This document shows positions 1 to 8,741 of a stretch of 19,558 nucleotides of DNA, piece after piece. The first letter of the stretch is position 1. Each line of letters starts with the position of its first letter. The DNA comes from RUG754 sp045545455 (GTDB lineage Bacteria > Bacillota > Clostridia > Peptostreptococcales > Anaerovoracaceae), in assembly GCA_045545455.1 (NCBI GenBank), contig JAZQAY010000110.1, positions 1 to 19,558 of the forward strand, given 5' to 3'. The position numbers and the translations under genes were made by a program. Under the pieces are notes generated by a model. The model did not search any database and was not told the DNA's origin. It worked only from the letters and a program-made list of their open reading frames with translations.

Positions 1-2656
1 CTTCAAGATCATCCTTTTCTTTCAGAAGGGTCTTGAACTTATCTTCAGAATCTTCGGAACCGAACATGAGATGCTCTTTTTTCTCTTCTATGGCATCTCT
101 CTTCTCCATCCTGTCATCGATCTGCTCAGTAAGATCGTCTATATTGTCCTGGGTGATATCCATGAGTTCGTCCAGGGCATCCATCTTATTGCTTATCTCC
201 GTCTTAGCGATCCTGGAATTCGTGATAGCTTCATTGGAAACCGTGACACGTTCACTGATCTCTTCCTGCTTGATAAGTAAATCTCCTGAACGCTTATCAC
301 AGTCAGCGATCTCAGCATCTATATCATCGGCCTTCTGGTTAGATTCCCTGATCAGACTTTCTGTATTAGCGAATTCTTCTTCAATGGATCTGAGTTCACG
401 CTCTCTCTTTTTATCTGCTTCTTCTGAATTTCTGATGCTTTCTTCGAGGGAACGTATCCTTGACTGGAGGTCAACGTCCTTTATCTTCAGCGAATTAAGT
501 TCATCTTCAAGGGCTTTTAATGATGCCCTCTGCTCAGCGAGTTTCTCCTCGTCCGCTTTTAACAGATCGGACTGATGTTCCTGATCCTTCATGAGCCTTC
601 GCATCTCGGTATCGAGACTGATAATCTCATTTTTTCTTGAAAGGATATTTGAAGTCTTGTTTTTAAAGCGTCCGCCGGTGATAGCTCCGTTGGCGTTTAC
701 GACTTCTCCATCCAGTGTGACGAACCTGACAGCTGAACCTGTATTCTTGGAAAGACGTACAGCAGTATCCATATCTCTTACGATTACTACTCTTCCGAGA
801 AGATAGTCAAAGATTTTTTTATAAACAGGATCAAAACTGATAATGTCACAGGCAAGACCTTCAAATCCGTTTGCAGAAGTGACAGCCCTGTCAAGCTGAG
901 TCCTGCTTCCCTTTATGGATTCAAGAGGCAGGAAAGTAAGCCTTCCTGCTGAGGCTTCCTTAAGTCTGTTTATGGCTTTCTTGGCATCCGAATCACTTTC
1001 GCAGACAATGTTCTGGAGAGCCTGGCCGAGGGCTGTTTCAACTGCTGTCTCATATCCTGAAGGTACTTCTATAAGTTCGGCAACAGTGCCCTTAAGGCCA
1101 TGATCTGGACCTTTCATTATGAATTTAACAGCGCCGTTATAGCCTTCGTAACTGGATTCCATCTCTTCCAGCGCTTTTTTTCTGGCAGAAGCTCTGGAAT
1201 AGCTGATCTTAAGGTCTTCTATCTTCAGTGAAAGGGCTCTGGTATTTTCGTAGGTCCTGTTGATGCTCTTTTCGAACGCACCGACCCTTTCCATGACTTC
1301 TCTGCCCTTCAGGTCATTTTTCTCTTTTTCTTCTTTCGCCTTAAGGATCTCCTTTTTGACAGCCTGAGAATTATCCATAAGATCGGCGGAATCCTTCTCT
1401 ATCTGTTCTTTCCTTCTGATAAGGACCTCTCTCATGCTTTCAACAGATGCGGCTTCGGAACGAAGAGTCGCTGCTTTACCGGTAAGGTCCATGATCCTTT
1501 CCTTCAGCTCATCCGTCTTATTCTGGATCTCAAGGGATTCAGCAGTGACTTTGTTATACTCATCTATTCTGCTGCTGAGTTCATCAGAAGCTTTCTGAAG
1601 TTCCTGCGAAAGTTCTTTTTTTCTCTGTTCCTGTGAATCGCTGGTAGCGATCTCCTTATCAAGCCTTTCTGAAAGAGCGTCTATTTCATCAGTCAGCCTG
1701 TCTATGTCCCTGTCAAAGGATGCTGCCTTCTCATCATCGAGCTGAGAACGGCTTCTTATATCATTTATGAGATTGACCTTTTCGAGAAGATCCTCTCTGG
1801 ATCTGTTGCCCAGAGTCTGGAGATCCTCGTTTCTTTCTCTGGATCGGGAGATCCTGGAATCGAGCTCAGTCTTTTTATTTTCAAGAGAAGAAATGCTTTC
1901 GCTGAGCTGCTTGACGTCCTCTGCACCGGATTCATCCTGATCAGTGAACTTATCTATGTTTCTAAGGGTGATATTGATATCGAGATCCCTTTTCTCAGCT
2001 CTGAGTTCAAGAGCTTCTTTAGCCTTGATGCTATCCTCTCTGAGCCCGCCGATACGTCCTTCGATCTCACCGATGATATCGTTCACTCTGTCGAGATTGA
2101 TATTGGTGTTCTCAAGTTTGCGTTCTGCTTCACGTTTACGGGTCTTATAGAGAACTACGCCCGCGGACTCCTCAAAGATCTCACGTCTTTCGTCAGGCTT
2201 ACCGTCGACGATATTCTGGATCTTTCCCTGTCCTATGATGGAATATCCGTCAACTCCGATACCGGTATCCATGATGAGCTCTCTTATGTCCCTGAGCCTG
2301 CACTGGTTGTTGTTGATCAGATATTCGGATTCTCCGGATCTGTACATCCTTCTGGTAATAGCTACCTCGTTATAGTCTATCGGGAGGATGTTGTTTGAAT
2401 TGTCTATCACAAGGGTGACTTCAGCCATGCCGCGGGACTTTCTGGAAGCAGTGCCGTTAAATATGACCTCTTCCATCTTGCCGCCTCTCAGCATCTTGGG
2501 ACTCTGTTCGCCAAGGACCCATCTTATAGCGTCACTTATGTTTGATTTACCCGAACCGTTAGGTCCGACTATGCAGGTGACGCCGGGATGGAAGTCTATT
2601 ACTACAGGGTCTGCAAAAGACTTGAACCCATGCATCTCAATTCTTTTAAAATACAT
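1..2656 (-). CDS. smc: Chromosome segregation SMC ATPase, C-terminal part outside the window
   Basis: SMC dimers use an ABC-type ATPase head and long coiled-coil arms to load on DNA and organise the nucleoid with ScpA and ScpB. About 885 codons are visible of a family length near 1,190. The N-terminus begins MYFKRIEMHGFKSF, the classical SMC start. The Walker A motif GPNGSGKSN lies at about residues 31-39, followed by the conserved RWVLGEQSPKMLRGGKMEEV stretch. Residues about 170-500 are heptad-rich, charged coiled coil. The hinge lies at about 510-660 (GLKGTVAELI, ALGQALQNIV, LDGEVVNANGAITGG), and coiled coil resumes to the edge. The signature motif and Walker B are beyond position 1. The ATG at 2656 follows AGAGGT, which lies in the last codons of rnc with a 3-base gap, so the two are probably translationally coupled. 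The frame is open to the left edge; I checked it near 1120 and at 2-70. Confidence 0.97.
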   Translation of the reverse strand, partial: MYFKRIEMHGFKSFADPVVIDFHPGVTCIVGPNGSGKSNISDAIRWVLGEQSPKMLRGGKMEEVIFNGTASRKSRGMAEVTLVIDNSNNILPIDYNEVAITRRMYRSGESEYLINNNQCRLRDIRELIMDTGIGVDGYSIIGQGKIQNIVDGKPDERREIFEESAGVVLYKTRKREAERKLENTNINLDRVNDIIGEIEGRIGGLREDSIKAKEALELRAEKRDLDINITLRNIDKFTDQDESGAEDVKQLSESISSLENKKTELDSRISRSRERNEDLQTLGNRSREDLLEKVNLINDIRSRSQLDDEKAASFDRDIDRLTDEIDALSERLDKEIATSDSQEQRKKELSQELQKASDELSSRIDEYNKVTAESLEIQNKTDELKERIMDLTGKAATLRSEAASVESMREVLIRRKEQIEKDSADLMDNSQAVKKEILKAKEEKEKNDLKGREVMERVGAFEKSINRTYENTRALSLKIEDLKISYSRASARKKALEEMESSYEGYNGAVKFIMKGPDHGLKGTVAELIEVPSGYETAVETALGQALQNIVCESDSDAKKAINRLKEASAGRLTFLPLESIKGSRTQLDRAVTSANGFEGLACDIISFDPVYKKIFDYLLGRVVIVRDMDTAVRLSKNTGSAVRFVTLDGEVVNANGAITGGRFKNKTSNILSRKNEIISLDTEMRRLMKDQEHQSDLLKADEEKLAEQRASLKALEDELNSLKIKDVDLQSRIRSLEESIRNSEEADKKRERELRSIEEEFANTESLIRESNQKADDIDAEIADCDKRSGDLLIKQEEISERVTVSNEAITNSRIAKTEISNKMDALDELMDITQDNIDDLTEQIDDRMEKRDAIEEKKEHLMFGSEDSEDKFKTLLKEKDDLE

Positions 2657-2659
2657 TCT

Positions 2660-3346
2660 TTACCTCTTTAAGCCTTCTATAGCCGCTTTGGCAGCGTTCT
2701 GTCCGGCTTCTTTTTTTGATTTTCCTGATCCTTTTCCCATGATCCTGCCATCCAGCTCCACATGAACAAAGAATCTCTTGTCATGGTCCGGTCCTTCTGA
2801 ACCGTCCGTTACATAGAGTATCTCCTTCTGGACACCCTTTTCCTGTACGATTTCCTGGAATTCGGATTTATAGTCGCTGAAAAGCTTTCCTTTCAGTGCT
2901 GCTTCTATGGTATCGGATAAAACTTTAAGGATAGTCTCCTCACACGCTGTATATCCGCCATCTATAAGAATTGCTCCGAAGACAGCTTCCATCGCATCAG
3001 CAATTATGGAATCCTTGGAAGCACCGCCGCTTCTGGATTCTCCTGTACCCAGATACAGATGTTCTCCCAAATGGATCCCCCTGCCGGCTTCAGCCAAAGC
3101 CCTTTCACAGACTATGAGTGACCTCAGTTTGGTAAGATCGCCTTCCGGAAGATTTCTCTTATGCTTATACAGATACAGGGCTATAACAGCATCGAGTATG
3201 CCGTCACCGATGAACTCCAGCCTTTCATTATCCTCTCTTACATCAGCATGCTCTCTTCTGTAAGAGCTGTGAGTAAGAGCTGTCAGGGCGAGATGTTCGT
3301 CATTGAATCTGTAGCTTAAACTGTTTTCTAACCGTTTGATATCCAA
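2660..3346 (-). CDS. rnc: Ribonuclease III
   Basis: RNase III is an endonuclease that cuts double-stranded RNA and processes rRNA precursors and some mRNAs. At 228 aa it has the normal length. The catalytic signature NERLEFIGDGILD is at residues 40-52, giving E41, E44 and D48. The second metal-binding pair, D117 and E120, sits in IIADAMEAVFGA. A C-terminal dsRNA-binding domain follows from about residue 158 (DYKSEFQEIVQEKG) to the end, with the basic GKGSGKSKKEAGQNAAKAAI loop and helix. The start codon is TTG: no ATG occurs near the family N-terminus, and homology begins at once (IKRLENSLSYRF). GGGAG in the last codons of plsX is the only Shine-Dalgarno-like site and stands about 12 bases off, so initiation may be weak. 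It begins 3 bases after the plsX stop, and smc starts 3 bases after its own stop. Confidence 0.96.
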   Translation of the reverse strand: MDIKRLENSLSYRFNDEHLALTALTHSSYRREHADVREDNERLEFIGDGILDAVIALYLYKHKRNLPEGDLTKLRSLIVCERALAEAGRGIHLGEHLYLGTGESRSGGASKDSIIADAMEAVFGAILIDGGYTACEETILKVLSDTIEAALKGKLFSDYKSEFQEIVQEKGVQKEILYVTDGSEGPDHDKRFFVHVELDGRIMGKGSGKSKKEAGQNAAKAAIEGLKR

Positions 3347-3349
3347 AGT

Positions 3350-4354
3350 TTAATTATTCTCCCGGATCGAAGATTCTATTATACCTATAACGTCCTGCTC
3401 CGCGAAGACCAGAGCCTTAAGAATGGTGTTCTTGACTCCATTGGAACTGGATGAACCGTGCATCTTTACAACAGGCCTTTTGATACCGAGTATTGGGGCA
3501 CCGCCGTATGACGAATAATCGAATTCGGTCTTCAGTTCCTTCAGCTTGTCGAGCAAAAGAAGTGATCCGAGCCTTGCATGAAGACCGTCGGTGAACTTCT
3601 TCTTTATGGTCTTGAATATGTTCCAGGCCATGCCTTCGGTAAGTTTCAAAATTATATTACCGGTAAAACCATCGGTGACTATGACGTCAGCTCTTCCCTT
3701 GGGAACATCCCTGGCTTCAATGTTGCCTTTGAAGTTCAGACCCGAATTTCTCAGCAGTTCAAATGTCTCCTTGGTAAGGGAACTTCCCTTCTCCTCTTCT
3801 TCTCCGATGTTAACGAGCTTGACCGTAGGATTTTCACGTCCAAGGACCTTTTCCATGTATATGGAAGACATCACAGCGAAATCCAGAAGGTTCCTGGGTT
3901 TGCACTCTGCATTGGCACCGGCGTCACAGAGAAGTGAAGCCTTATTTCCTAAAATGGGATATATCGTGCAGATCGCGGGCCTGTCGATACCTTTTATCCT
4001 GCCTATCAGAAGAAGTCCTCCGGCAAGGAGCGCTCCTGTGGATCCGGCTGAAATGAAGAGATCCCCTTCCCCGGCTTTTAACATATTCATTCCTTTAACG
4101 ATAGAAGAGTCCTTTTTTCTTCTGATCGCCAAAGCGGGAGATTCGTTATTGGTGATGACTTCTGAAGCATGGCATACTGTAATACCCGATGGGATGCCGT
4201 CTTTTCCGCAGATCTTGTGAAGAGCTTCATAAAGTTTCTCTTCATCACCTATAATTACGATCTCGCGATCTGTTTCCTTCAAAGCAAGTACCGCACCTTC
4301 GCAGACAGCGTAAGGAGCGTTGTCTCCGCCCATACCATCCAACAATACTCTCAT
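3350..4354 (-). CDS. plsX: Phosphate acyltransferase PlsX
   Basis: PlsX makes acyl-phosphate from acyl-ACP, the first step of the PlsX/PlsY route to phosphatidic acid, and acts at the inner face of the membrane. The 334-aa protein begins MRVLLDGMGGDNAP, the family hallmark. It has a glycine-rich SAGSTGALLAGG segment near residue 98, DAGAN near 145, and VTDGFTGNIILKLTEG near 225. A longer reading from 4405 would add 17 residues with no family resemblance. I chose 4354 because AGGAGG lies 7-9 bases upstream (minus-strand GGAGGATTTCTTATG) and homology starts there. Upstream, 4355-4415 is very AT-rich with several -10-like hexamers but no convincing promoter pair. A terminator separates it from the preceding gene, so it probably opens its own transcript plsX-rnc-smc. 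Confidence 0.96.
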   Translation of the reverse strand: MRVLLDGMGGDNAPYAVCEGAVLALKETDREIVIIGDEEKLYEALHKICGKDGIPSGITVCHASEVITNNESPALAIRRKKDSSIVKGMNMLKAGEGDLFISAGSTGALLAGGLLLIGRIKGIDRPAICTIYPILGNKASLLCDAGANAECKPRNLLDFAVMSSIYMEKVLGRENPTVKLVNIGEEEEKGSSLTKETFELLRNSGLNFKGNIEARDVPKGRADVIVTDGFTGNIILKLTEGMAWNIFKTIKKKFTDGLHARLGSLLLLDKLKELKTEFDYSSYGGAPILGIKRPVVKMHGSSSSNGVKNTILKALVFAEQDVIGIIESSIRENN

Positions 4355-4415
4355 AAGAAATCCTCCATGGTTATAGACATATATATACATAATCCATAAT
4401 ACCACAAGTAATAGA

Positions 4416-4441
4416 AAAAAGCCACTATAAAATGGCTTTTT
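4416..4441 (-). terminator. Intrinsic terminator after the glyA-Na/Pi transporter pair
   Basis: AAAAAGCCA and TGGCTTTTT form a 9-bp inverted repeat around an 8-base AT loop. Read on the minus strand the hairpin ends in a run of six T. It lies 34 bases past the stop of the Na/Pi transporter and before the plsX leader, so it should end that transcript. The symmetry would also let it act on plus-strand RNA, but no plus-strand gene points at it. Confidence 0.8.
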
Positions 4442-4474
4442 CTACACAATTTGTTGTATATTTTTATTTTTTTA

Positions 4475-6304
4475 TCAATCCTTGGGAATACCCTCTTTTG
4501 TGAAGGGTAATTTTTCAAGAAGCGTGAAGTATTTCTGATAGTTTTCTCTGAATGCTCTCTGATATTCAGGGTTGTTTGCGTGGTGCAGATTGTGGATATA
4601 ATCATGCTCGTTACCGATTACGTCCATATCTGTAAGTTCTATGATATAGATCGCAAGATCTGAACACTGGTCAGATATGTGCTCCAGATTCTGAAGTATG
4701 CTCTGGTAACGAATACCTACTACAGGATCGCAGATATTTCTCATCATCCTGTACACGTGTCTGGAATTGAGATCATCTATCAGGTCGTCTATTACCTCTT
4801 CCAGAGGCTCCACTTTTCTCGCAAGCTCGTTATCGTTCTCCTTATATGCCTTTATCGTAAGATCCAGGATATCGTAGATAGCATCGATTGCGAGCTTGAG
4901 TTCAGCTTTGGCATAATCCGTCAGTTCTGCGCCGTCTTCTCTCAGGCCGGCCACGTCATCCTTGATATTGACTGCCAGGTCTCCTATCCTTTCGAAGCAT
5001 ATCAGCGCCTTGATCTGGAAGTTGGAGTTTCTGTTGTCCCTGTCACGCTTGATATAAGGTGATATGGACACAACGTACTGGTTTGCCTGGTCTATCACCC
5101 TGTCCAGCAGAATCTCCCTCTGATTGATGCGATTGTCCCTTTCGGAATCGAATTCATATATCTGCTTGACGCAGGCATCATAGTTATGTGCAGCTATGTC
5201 GCTCATATGTCCGATAAGGTGGGATACCTGTGAAAGAGCCAGTACCGGAGACGTTATAAGTCTGGGATCCAGTTCCTGAAGAGCTTCTTCCACATCCAGG
5301 TCCTCCTGTTCTTTCGGGACTTCGGGTATGAGTTTCTCAGCGATCCTGGCAAATAGTCCTGACAGAGGAAGAAGACATACCGCAGGGACAAGTCTGAAGA
5401 TGCCATGTACGTTTGCAACTCCTCCGGAGTTGAGTGACATCGTCCAGAATTCGTCACTGATGATCCCTGTCATCCTGAGAATGAAGAGCACGATGATGAT
5501 AAGTAAAGCTGCAAAAATATTATAGATAACGTGAACAGTAGCCGTGCGTTTCTGCTCAGGTGTAGCTCCTATCCTGCTCACAATGTACGTGGTGATACAG
5601 TCTCCGATATTGACGCCTATAATAACTGCAAATATACCGTCAAATGTAACACCAAGCGATGAGGCAATGGACTGGATTATACCGACGACGGCCGAAGATG
5701 ACTGTATGATGGCAGTGACACCTACGCCTGAAACGAACTGAAGAAAATAGTTGTTCTCAAAGGATGTCAGCAGCCCTGACAGACTGTCTGAAAAGTTGCT
5801 TACAGCACCAGACATGTATATCAGACCCATGAAAAGAACTCCGAATCCGCAGGCGATATTTCCCATGTTCTTGTGGGAGCCCCTCTTAGAGAACATTATA
5901 AGCCCGATACCTATCACCAGAGCCAATGGAGCCAAGTTATCCGCCTTGAAGAAGTATAATATACTGTCTTCAGCGGATTTAAGGTCCATCAGCCTGATTA
6001 CCTGAGCGGTGATGGCCGTACCGACGTTAGCCCCCAGAACGATCCCGATTGATTGCCTGAAAGTAAGGAATCCGGCTCCTACAAGACCTACCGTAAGCAC
6101 GATACAGGCTGTGGAGCTCTGGATAACGCAGGTAACGAGAACGCCAAGAAGGAAACCGAGAAAAGGTTTATTGGTGACCTTCGCAAGGGCTGTCTTCATA
6201 GCACCGCCGGAACTGGACTTCAGTCCGTCCCCCATTATTCTCATTCCATAAAGGAACATGGCCAAGCCTCCCAGCATGGCCACGATCCTGTAAAATATAA
6301 CCAT
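4475..6304 (-). CDS. Na+/phosphate cotransporter family protein with C-terminal PhoU domain
   Basis: This family (NptA/PNaS) imports phosphate with sodium, or exports it in some bacteria. The membrane part (about residues 1-335) holds the two inverted family repeats, each with a QSS signature: QSSTA at 62-66 followed by GANVGT at 91-96, and QSSSA at 201-205 followed by GVNIGDC at 230-236. After a charged linker (PEVPKEQEDLDVEEAL) the cytoplasmic part, about 355-570, is a helical PhoU-like domain with the two metal-cluster motifs FERIGD and LEHISDQCSD. At 609 aa it fits the fused form, not the roughly 300-aa bare transporter. The ATG follows AGAGGT by 8 bases. It lies 24 bases after glyA with no terminator between, so the two are probably co-transcribed. 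Direction of transport cannot be told from sequence; no pst or pho genes are nearby. Confidence 0.93.
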   Translation of the reverse strand: MVIFYRIVAMLGGLAMFLYGMRIMGDGLKSSSGGAMKTALAKVTNKPFLGFLLGVLVTCVIQSSTACIVLTVGLVGAGFLTFRQSIGIVLGANVGTAITAQVIRLMDLKSAEDSILYFFKADNLAPLALVIGIGLIMFSKRGSHKNMGNIACGFGVLFMGLIYMSGAVSNFSDSLSGLLTSFENNYFLQFVSGVGVTAIIQSSSAVVGIIQSIASSLGVTFDGIFAVIIGVNIGDCITTYIVSRIGATPEQKRTATVHVIYNIFAALLIIIVLFILRMTGIISDEFWTMSLNSGGVANVHGIFRLVPAVCLLPLSGLFARIAEKLIPEVPKEQEDLDVEEALQELDPRLITSPVLALSQVSHLIGHMSDIAAHNYDACVKQIYEFDSERDNRINQREILLDRVIDQANQYVVSISPYIKRDRDNRNSNFQIKALICFERIGDLAVNIKDDVAGLREDGAELTDYAKAELKLAIDAIYDILDLTIKAYKENDNELARKVEPLEEVIDDLIDDLNSRHVYRMMRNICDPVVGIRYQSILQNLEHISDQCSDLAIYIIELTDMDVIGNEHDYIHNLHHANNPEYQRAFRENYQKYFTLLEKLPFTKEGIPKD

Positions 6305-6328
6305 TAAGTATACCTCTGGTTTAAATCT

Positions 6329-7570
6329 TTATGCTTCCTTGCATTCTTCTCTCAGTTCCTTGATGAGAGCATCGATCCTTCTTACGACTTTCCTGAAGTC
6401 TTCTGCTTCATAGCCTCTGGTAGTCATTGCAGCGGTTCCGATACGAACGCCTGATGTCTGCATAGGTGAGCGCTTCTCGTTAGGAACGCAGTTCTTATTC
6501 AGTGTGATGCCGTTTGCATCGCACTTCTCCTGAAGCTGCTTGCCGGAGAACGGCTCGTCAGAGAGATCCAGGAGGATCAGATGGTTATCTGTTCCGCCGG
6601 TAACTATCTTGTATCCGAGTTTGAGGAACTCGTCAGCGAGAGCTGCGCAGTTCTCGACTACCTTCTTGGCATAGTCCTTAAATTCAGGTCTTAAAGCTTC
6701 CTCAGCACATACTGCCTTAGCTGCTATAACGTGCTCCAGAGGACCTCCCTGTGCATAAGGGAATACAGCGGAGTCTACCTTCTTGGCAAGTTCCTTCTTA
6801 GCGAAGATAAGTCCTCCTCTGGGTCCTCTTAATGTCTTGTGAGTAGTGGTCGTGATTATATCAGCGATACCGAAGGGAGAAGGATGAACTCCGCCCGCAA
6901 CGAGGCCTGCGATATGAGCCATATCCACCATGAAGTATGCTCCTACTTCCCTGGCGATCTCTCCGAATGTCTCAAAGTCAAGGATCCTGGAATATGCGGA
7001 AGCACCTGCAAGGATGAGCTTGGGATGATGCTCATGAGCAAGTTTCCTTACGTTTTCCATATCGATGAATCCGTTCTCGTCCACATCATAGAATACCATG
7101 TTATAGAGTTTGCCGGAGAAGTTTACGGCTGATCCGTGTGTCAGGTGTCCGCCGTGGTCAAGGTCGAAGCTCAGGATGGTGTCTCCCGGTTCAAGCACTG
7201 ACTTATAGGCTGCGAAGTTAGCCTGTGATCCTGAATGAGGCTGTACGTTTACGTGATAATCAGTATTGAATACCTTTCTCCATAAATCGCAGCAGTATTC
7301 CTCGATCTGGTCTACGAATTCTGTTCCGCCGTAGTATCTTCCCTTGTTTCCGGAATATCTCTCTACCGGTGCAGCGGGATAACCTTCCGCATATTTCCAT
7401 ACGAGACAGCTTCCGCCGGCAGCCATAACGGCATCGGAGCAATAGTTCTCAGAAGCGATGAGCTCTACGTTGTTTGACTGTCTCTCGAATTCCTTTTTGA
7501 TAAGTTCTCCAACCTTGGGAGAAGTCTTCATGATAAGTTCATAGTTTTCAATGTTATACTTGTCGTACAT
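6329..7570 (-). CDS. glyA: Serine hydroxymethyltransferase
   Basis: This PLP enzyme converts serine and tetrahydrofolate to glycine and 5,10-methylene-tetrahydrofolate, the main source of one-carbon units. At 413 aa it is the normal length. NVELIASENY is at 34-43 and HSGSQAN at 112-118. The PLP aspartate and histidine region MVDMAHIAGLVAGG starts at 214. The Schiff-base lysine is K245 in TTTTHKTLRGPRGG. The C-terminal RIGTAAMTTRG is at 377-386. One oddity is the loop AEGYPGKRYYGG of most SHMTs, which here reads AEGYP-AAPVERYSGN-KGRYYGG, about 10 extra residues at 66-75 beside the active site. The ATG follows GCAGG by about 8 bases. A TTGATT-17-TATATT promoter lies upstream with a leader of roughly 80 bases. 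The folate link to folC further right is metabolic, not operonic. Confidence 0.96.
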   Translation of the reverse strand: MYDKYNIENYELIMKTSPKVGELIKKEFERQSNNVELIASENYCSDAVMAAGGSCLVWKYAEGYPAAPVERYSGNKGRYYGGTEFVDQIEEYCCDLWRKVFNTDYHVNVQPHSGSQANFAAYKSVLEPGDTILSFDLDHGGHLTHGSAVNFSGKLYNMVFYDVDENGFIDMENVRKLAHEHHPKLILAGASAYSRILDFETFGEIAREVGAYFMVDMAHIAGLVAGGVHPSPFGIADIITTTTHKTLRGPRGGLIFAKKELAKKVDSAVFPYAQGGPLEHVIAAKAVCAEEALRPEFKDYAKKVVENCAALADEFLKLGYKIVTGGTDNHLILLDLSDEPFSGKQLQEKCDANGITLNKNCVPNEKRSPMQTSGVRIGTAAMTTRGYEAEDFRKVVRRIDALIKELREECKEA

Positions 7571-7602
7571 TTTCTAAACCTGCCCTTTCAAATTAATAAT
7601 TG

Positions 7603-7620
7603 TCAGCTATTCACAGCTGA
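7603..7620. repeat. Inverted repeat in the glyA leader
   Basis: TCAGCT and AGCTGA flank ATTCAC. The repeat lies between the glyA promoter and start codon, about 33 bases before the ATG. It has no T-run, so it is not a terminator. It could be an operator or a small leader hairpin; only the symmetry supports this. Confidence 0.4.
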
Positions 7621-7655
7621 TTAGTTTGATGCCCCTTATACCCCAGTTTAATATA

Positions 7656-7684
7656 AATATATCCCAAGCCGATTAAAAAATCAA
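7656..7684 (-). promoter_or_regulatory. Probable glyA promoter
   Basis: On the minus strand, -35 TTGATT (7684-7679) and -10 TATATT (7661-7656) are separated by 17 bases. Transcription should begin near 7649, giving a leader of about 80 bases. No glycine riboswitch or other known long leader fits in this space. Confidence 0.65.
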
Positions 7685-7740
7685 GGTTAACGGTCAATAA
7701 ATACATAATATAAACATTGGCAAAAAGTTATATTTCAAAC

Positions 7741-7769
7741 TTGGTTTTTTCAGTACGATGTGATACAAT
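7741..7769 (+). promoter_or_regulatory. Probable promoter of the DapA/NanA-family gene
   Basis: -35 TTGGTT (7741-7746) and -10 TACAAT (7764-7769) have a 17-base spacer, and TGA just before the -10 makes it an extended -10. Transcription would begin about 25 bases before the start codon, leaving room for the AAGGAG site only. Confidence 0.65.
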
Positions 7770-7799
7770 TTCAGCGTATATTCAAAAAGGAGAATGTGT

Positions 7800-8741
7800 A
7801 TGAAAATCAAAGGAGCATTGGTTCCCGCCCTTACCTTCTTCGACAAGGACGGAAATATAGATGAGAATTATCAGTTGAAGCATATGGACTGGGTGCTGGC
7901 AAACGGTGTGAACGGTCTGTTCGTTACAGGAACATACGGATCAGGTTATCTCATGACGCCTGAACAGCGTGTAGAGATATTCAAGATGGCCAAGATAGCG
8001 TCCCGTGCTCATCCCGGAAGCTTCGTAGTAGCTCATGTTGGAGCAAACGACACCAACTCATCGGTATATCTCACCAAATATGCCAGAGACCTCGGTCTGG
8101 ATGCTGTAAGCGCTGTCAATCCGTATACTTTCAAGTACAGGGATGATGAACTGGTGGGTTACTACAGGGATATCGTCGAAGCAGCCGGTGAAATGCCCGT
8201 ATTTGCATATAACAACCCTTCCCTTACATCAAAAGTTATCGATATCGAACTGGTGAAGAAATTCTCTGCAGTCGGTGTCAGGGCTATGAAGGATTCATCC
8301 CTCAACAGAGATCTCGCCAACGCCATAAAGGAATTCAGAGAGAATGAAGGAGCTGAATTTGAATACATTTCAGGTTCGACCAAGGACTGGCCTTATTTCA
8401 ATTCCATCGGAGTCAAGGCTATGATCGCAGGAGCATGCAACTACGCTCCGGACCTGGTAGCTTCAATGTACAGGCTTTCACAGAAAGCTGATCACGACAC
8501 CTTCGTTAAAGTCTCCGATATGGTTAACCACATCAGCGATTTCATCAAAGTCGGAAACAGCCTTATCTCATCCCACCTGGCTCTCACCTCCAGAGGATAC
8601 GAAGTGCCTTATATGAAAAAACCTCTGGTCTGCCCTTATGAAGAGTATCAGGACAAGATCAGAGAGGACGCTGAAGAGATAACCAAGGCTGTCAAACTGA
8701 TAAAAGAACTCGATCCCGAATACAGATACGTAGAAATGTAA
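7800..8741 (+). CDS. DapA/NanA-superfamily lyase or synthase, substrate unknown
   Basis: This is a (beta/alpha)8 class I aldolase of the dihydrodipicolinate synthase / N-acetylneuraminate lyase superfamily, 313 aa. The Schiff-base lysine is K164 in VRAMKDSS and the catalytic tyrosine is Y137 in VFAYNNP. The pyruvate-carboxylate loop, normally GTTGE or GSTGE, reads GTYGSG at 44-49. The arginine that binds substrate in true DapA (YNxPxR) is absent: the sequence is YNNPSLTS. It is therefore unlikely to be the lysine-pathway enzyme; a sugar-acid or sialic-acid-type aldolase is more plausible, but no sugar genes are nearby. I chose the second ATG (7800) because AAGGAG ends 7 bases before it; the ATG at 7794 is almost inside that site. 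It is monocistronic, with its own promoter and terminator, and divergent from glyA. Confidence 0.88.
   Translation: MKIKGALVPALTFFDKDGNIDENYQLKHMDWVLANGVNGLFVTGTYGSGYLMTPEQRVEIFKMAKIASRAHPGSFVVAHVGANDTNSSVYLTKYARDLGLDAVSAVNPYTFKYRDDELVGYYRDIVEAAGEMPVFAYNNPSLTSKVIDIELVKKFSAVGVRAMKDSSLNRDLANAIKEFRENEGAEFEYISGSTKDWPYFNSIGVKAMIAGACNYAPDLVASMYRLSQKADHDTFVKVSDMVNHISDFIKVGNSLISSHLALTSRGYEVPYMKKPLVCPYEEYQDKIREDAEEITKAVKLIKELDPEYRYVEM

Noticed and set aside
33..2765. Several plus-strand frames of 60-180 codons across smc
   Set aside because: They are the serine- and leucine-rich mirror of coiled-coil codons; the smc frame is continuous and has the Walker A and hinge motifs.
4351..4605. 84-codon minus-strand frame spanning the terminator and plsX leader
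   Set aside because: It overlaps the end of the Na/Pi transporter in another frame, crosses a terminator and has no ribosome site.
7571..7799. Glycine riboswitch or hidden small gene between glyA and the aldolase gene
   Set aside because: The stretch is AT-rich with two promoters and one short repeat; no riboswitch core or ribosome-site-led frame is seen.
7800..8741. Assignment as DapA of lysine synthesis
   Set aside because: The substrate arginine and the GTTGE loop are missing.
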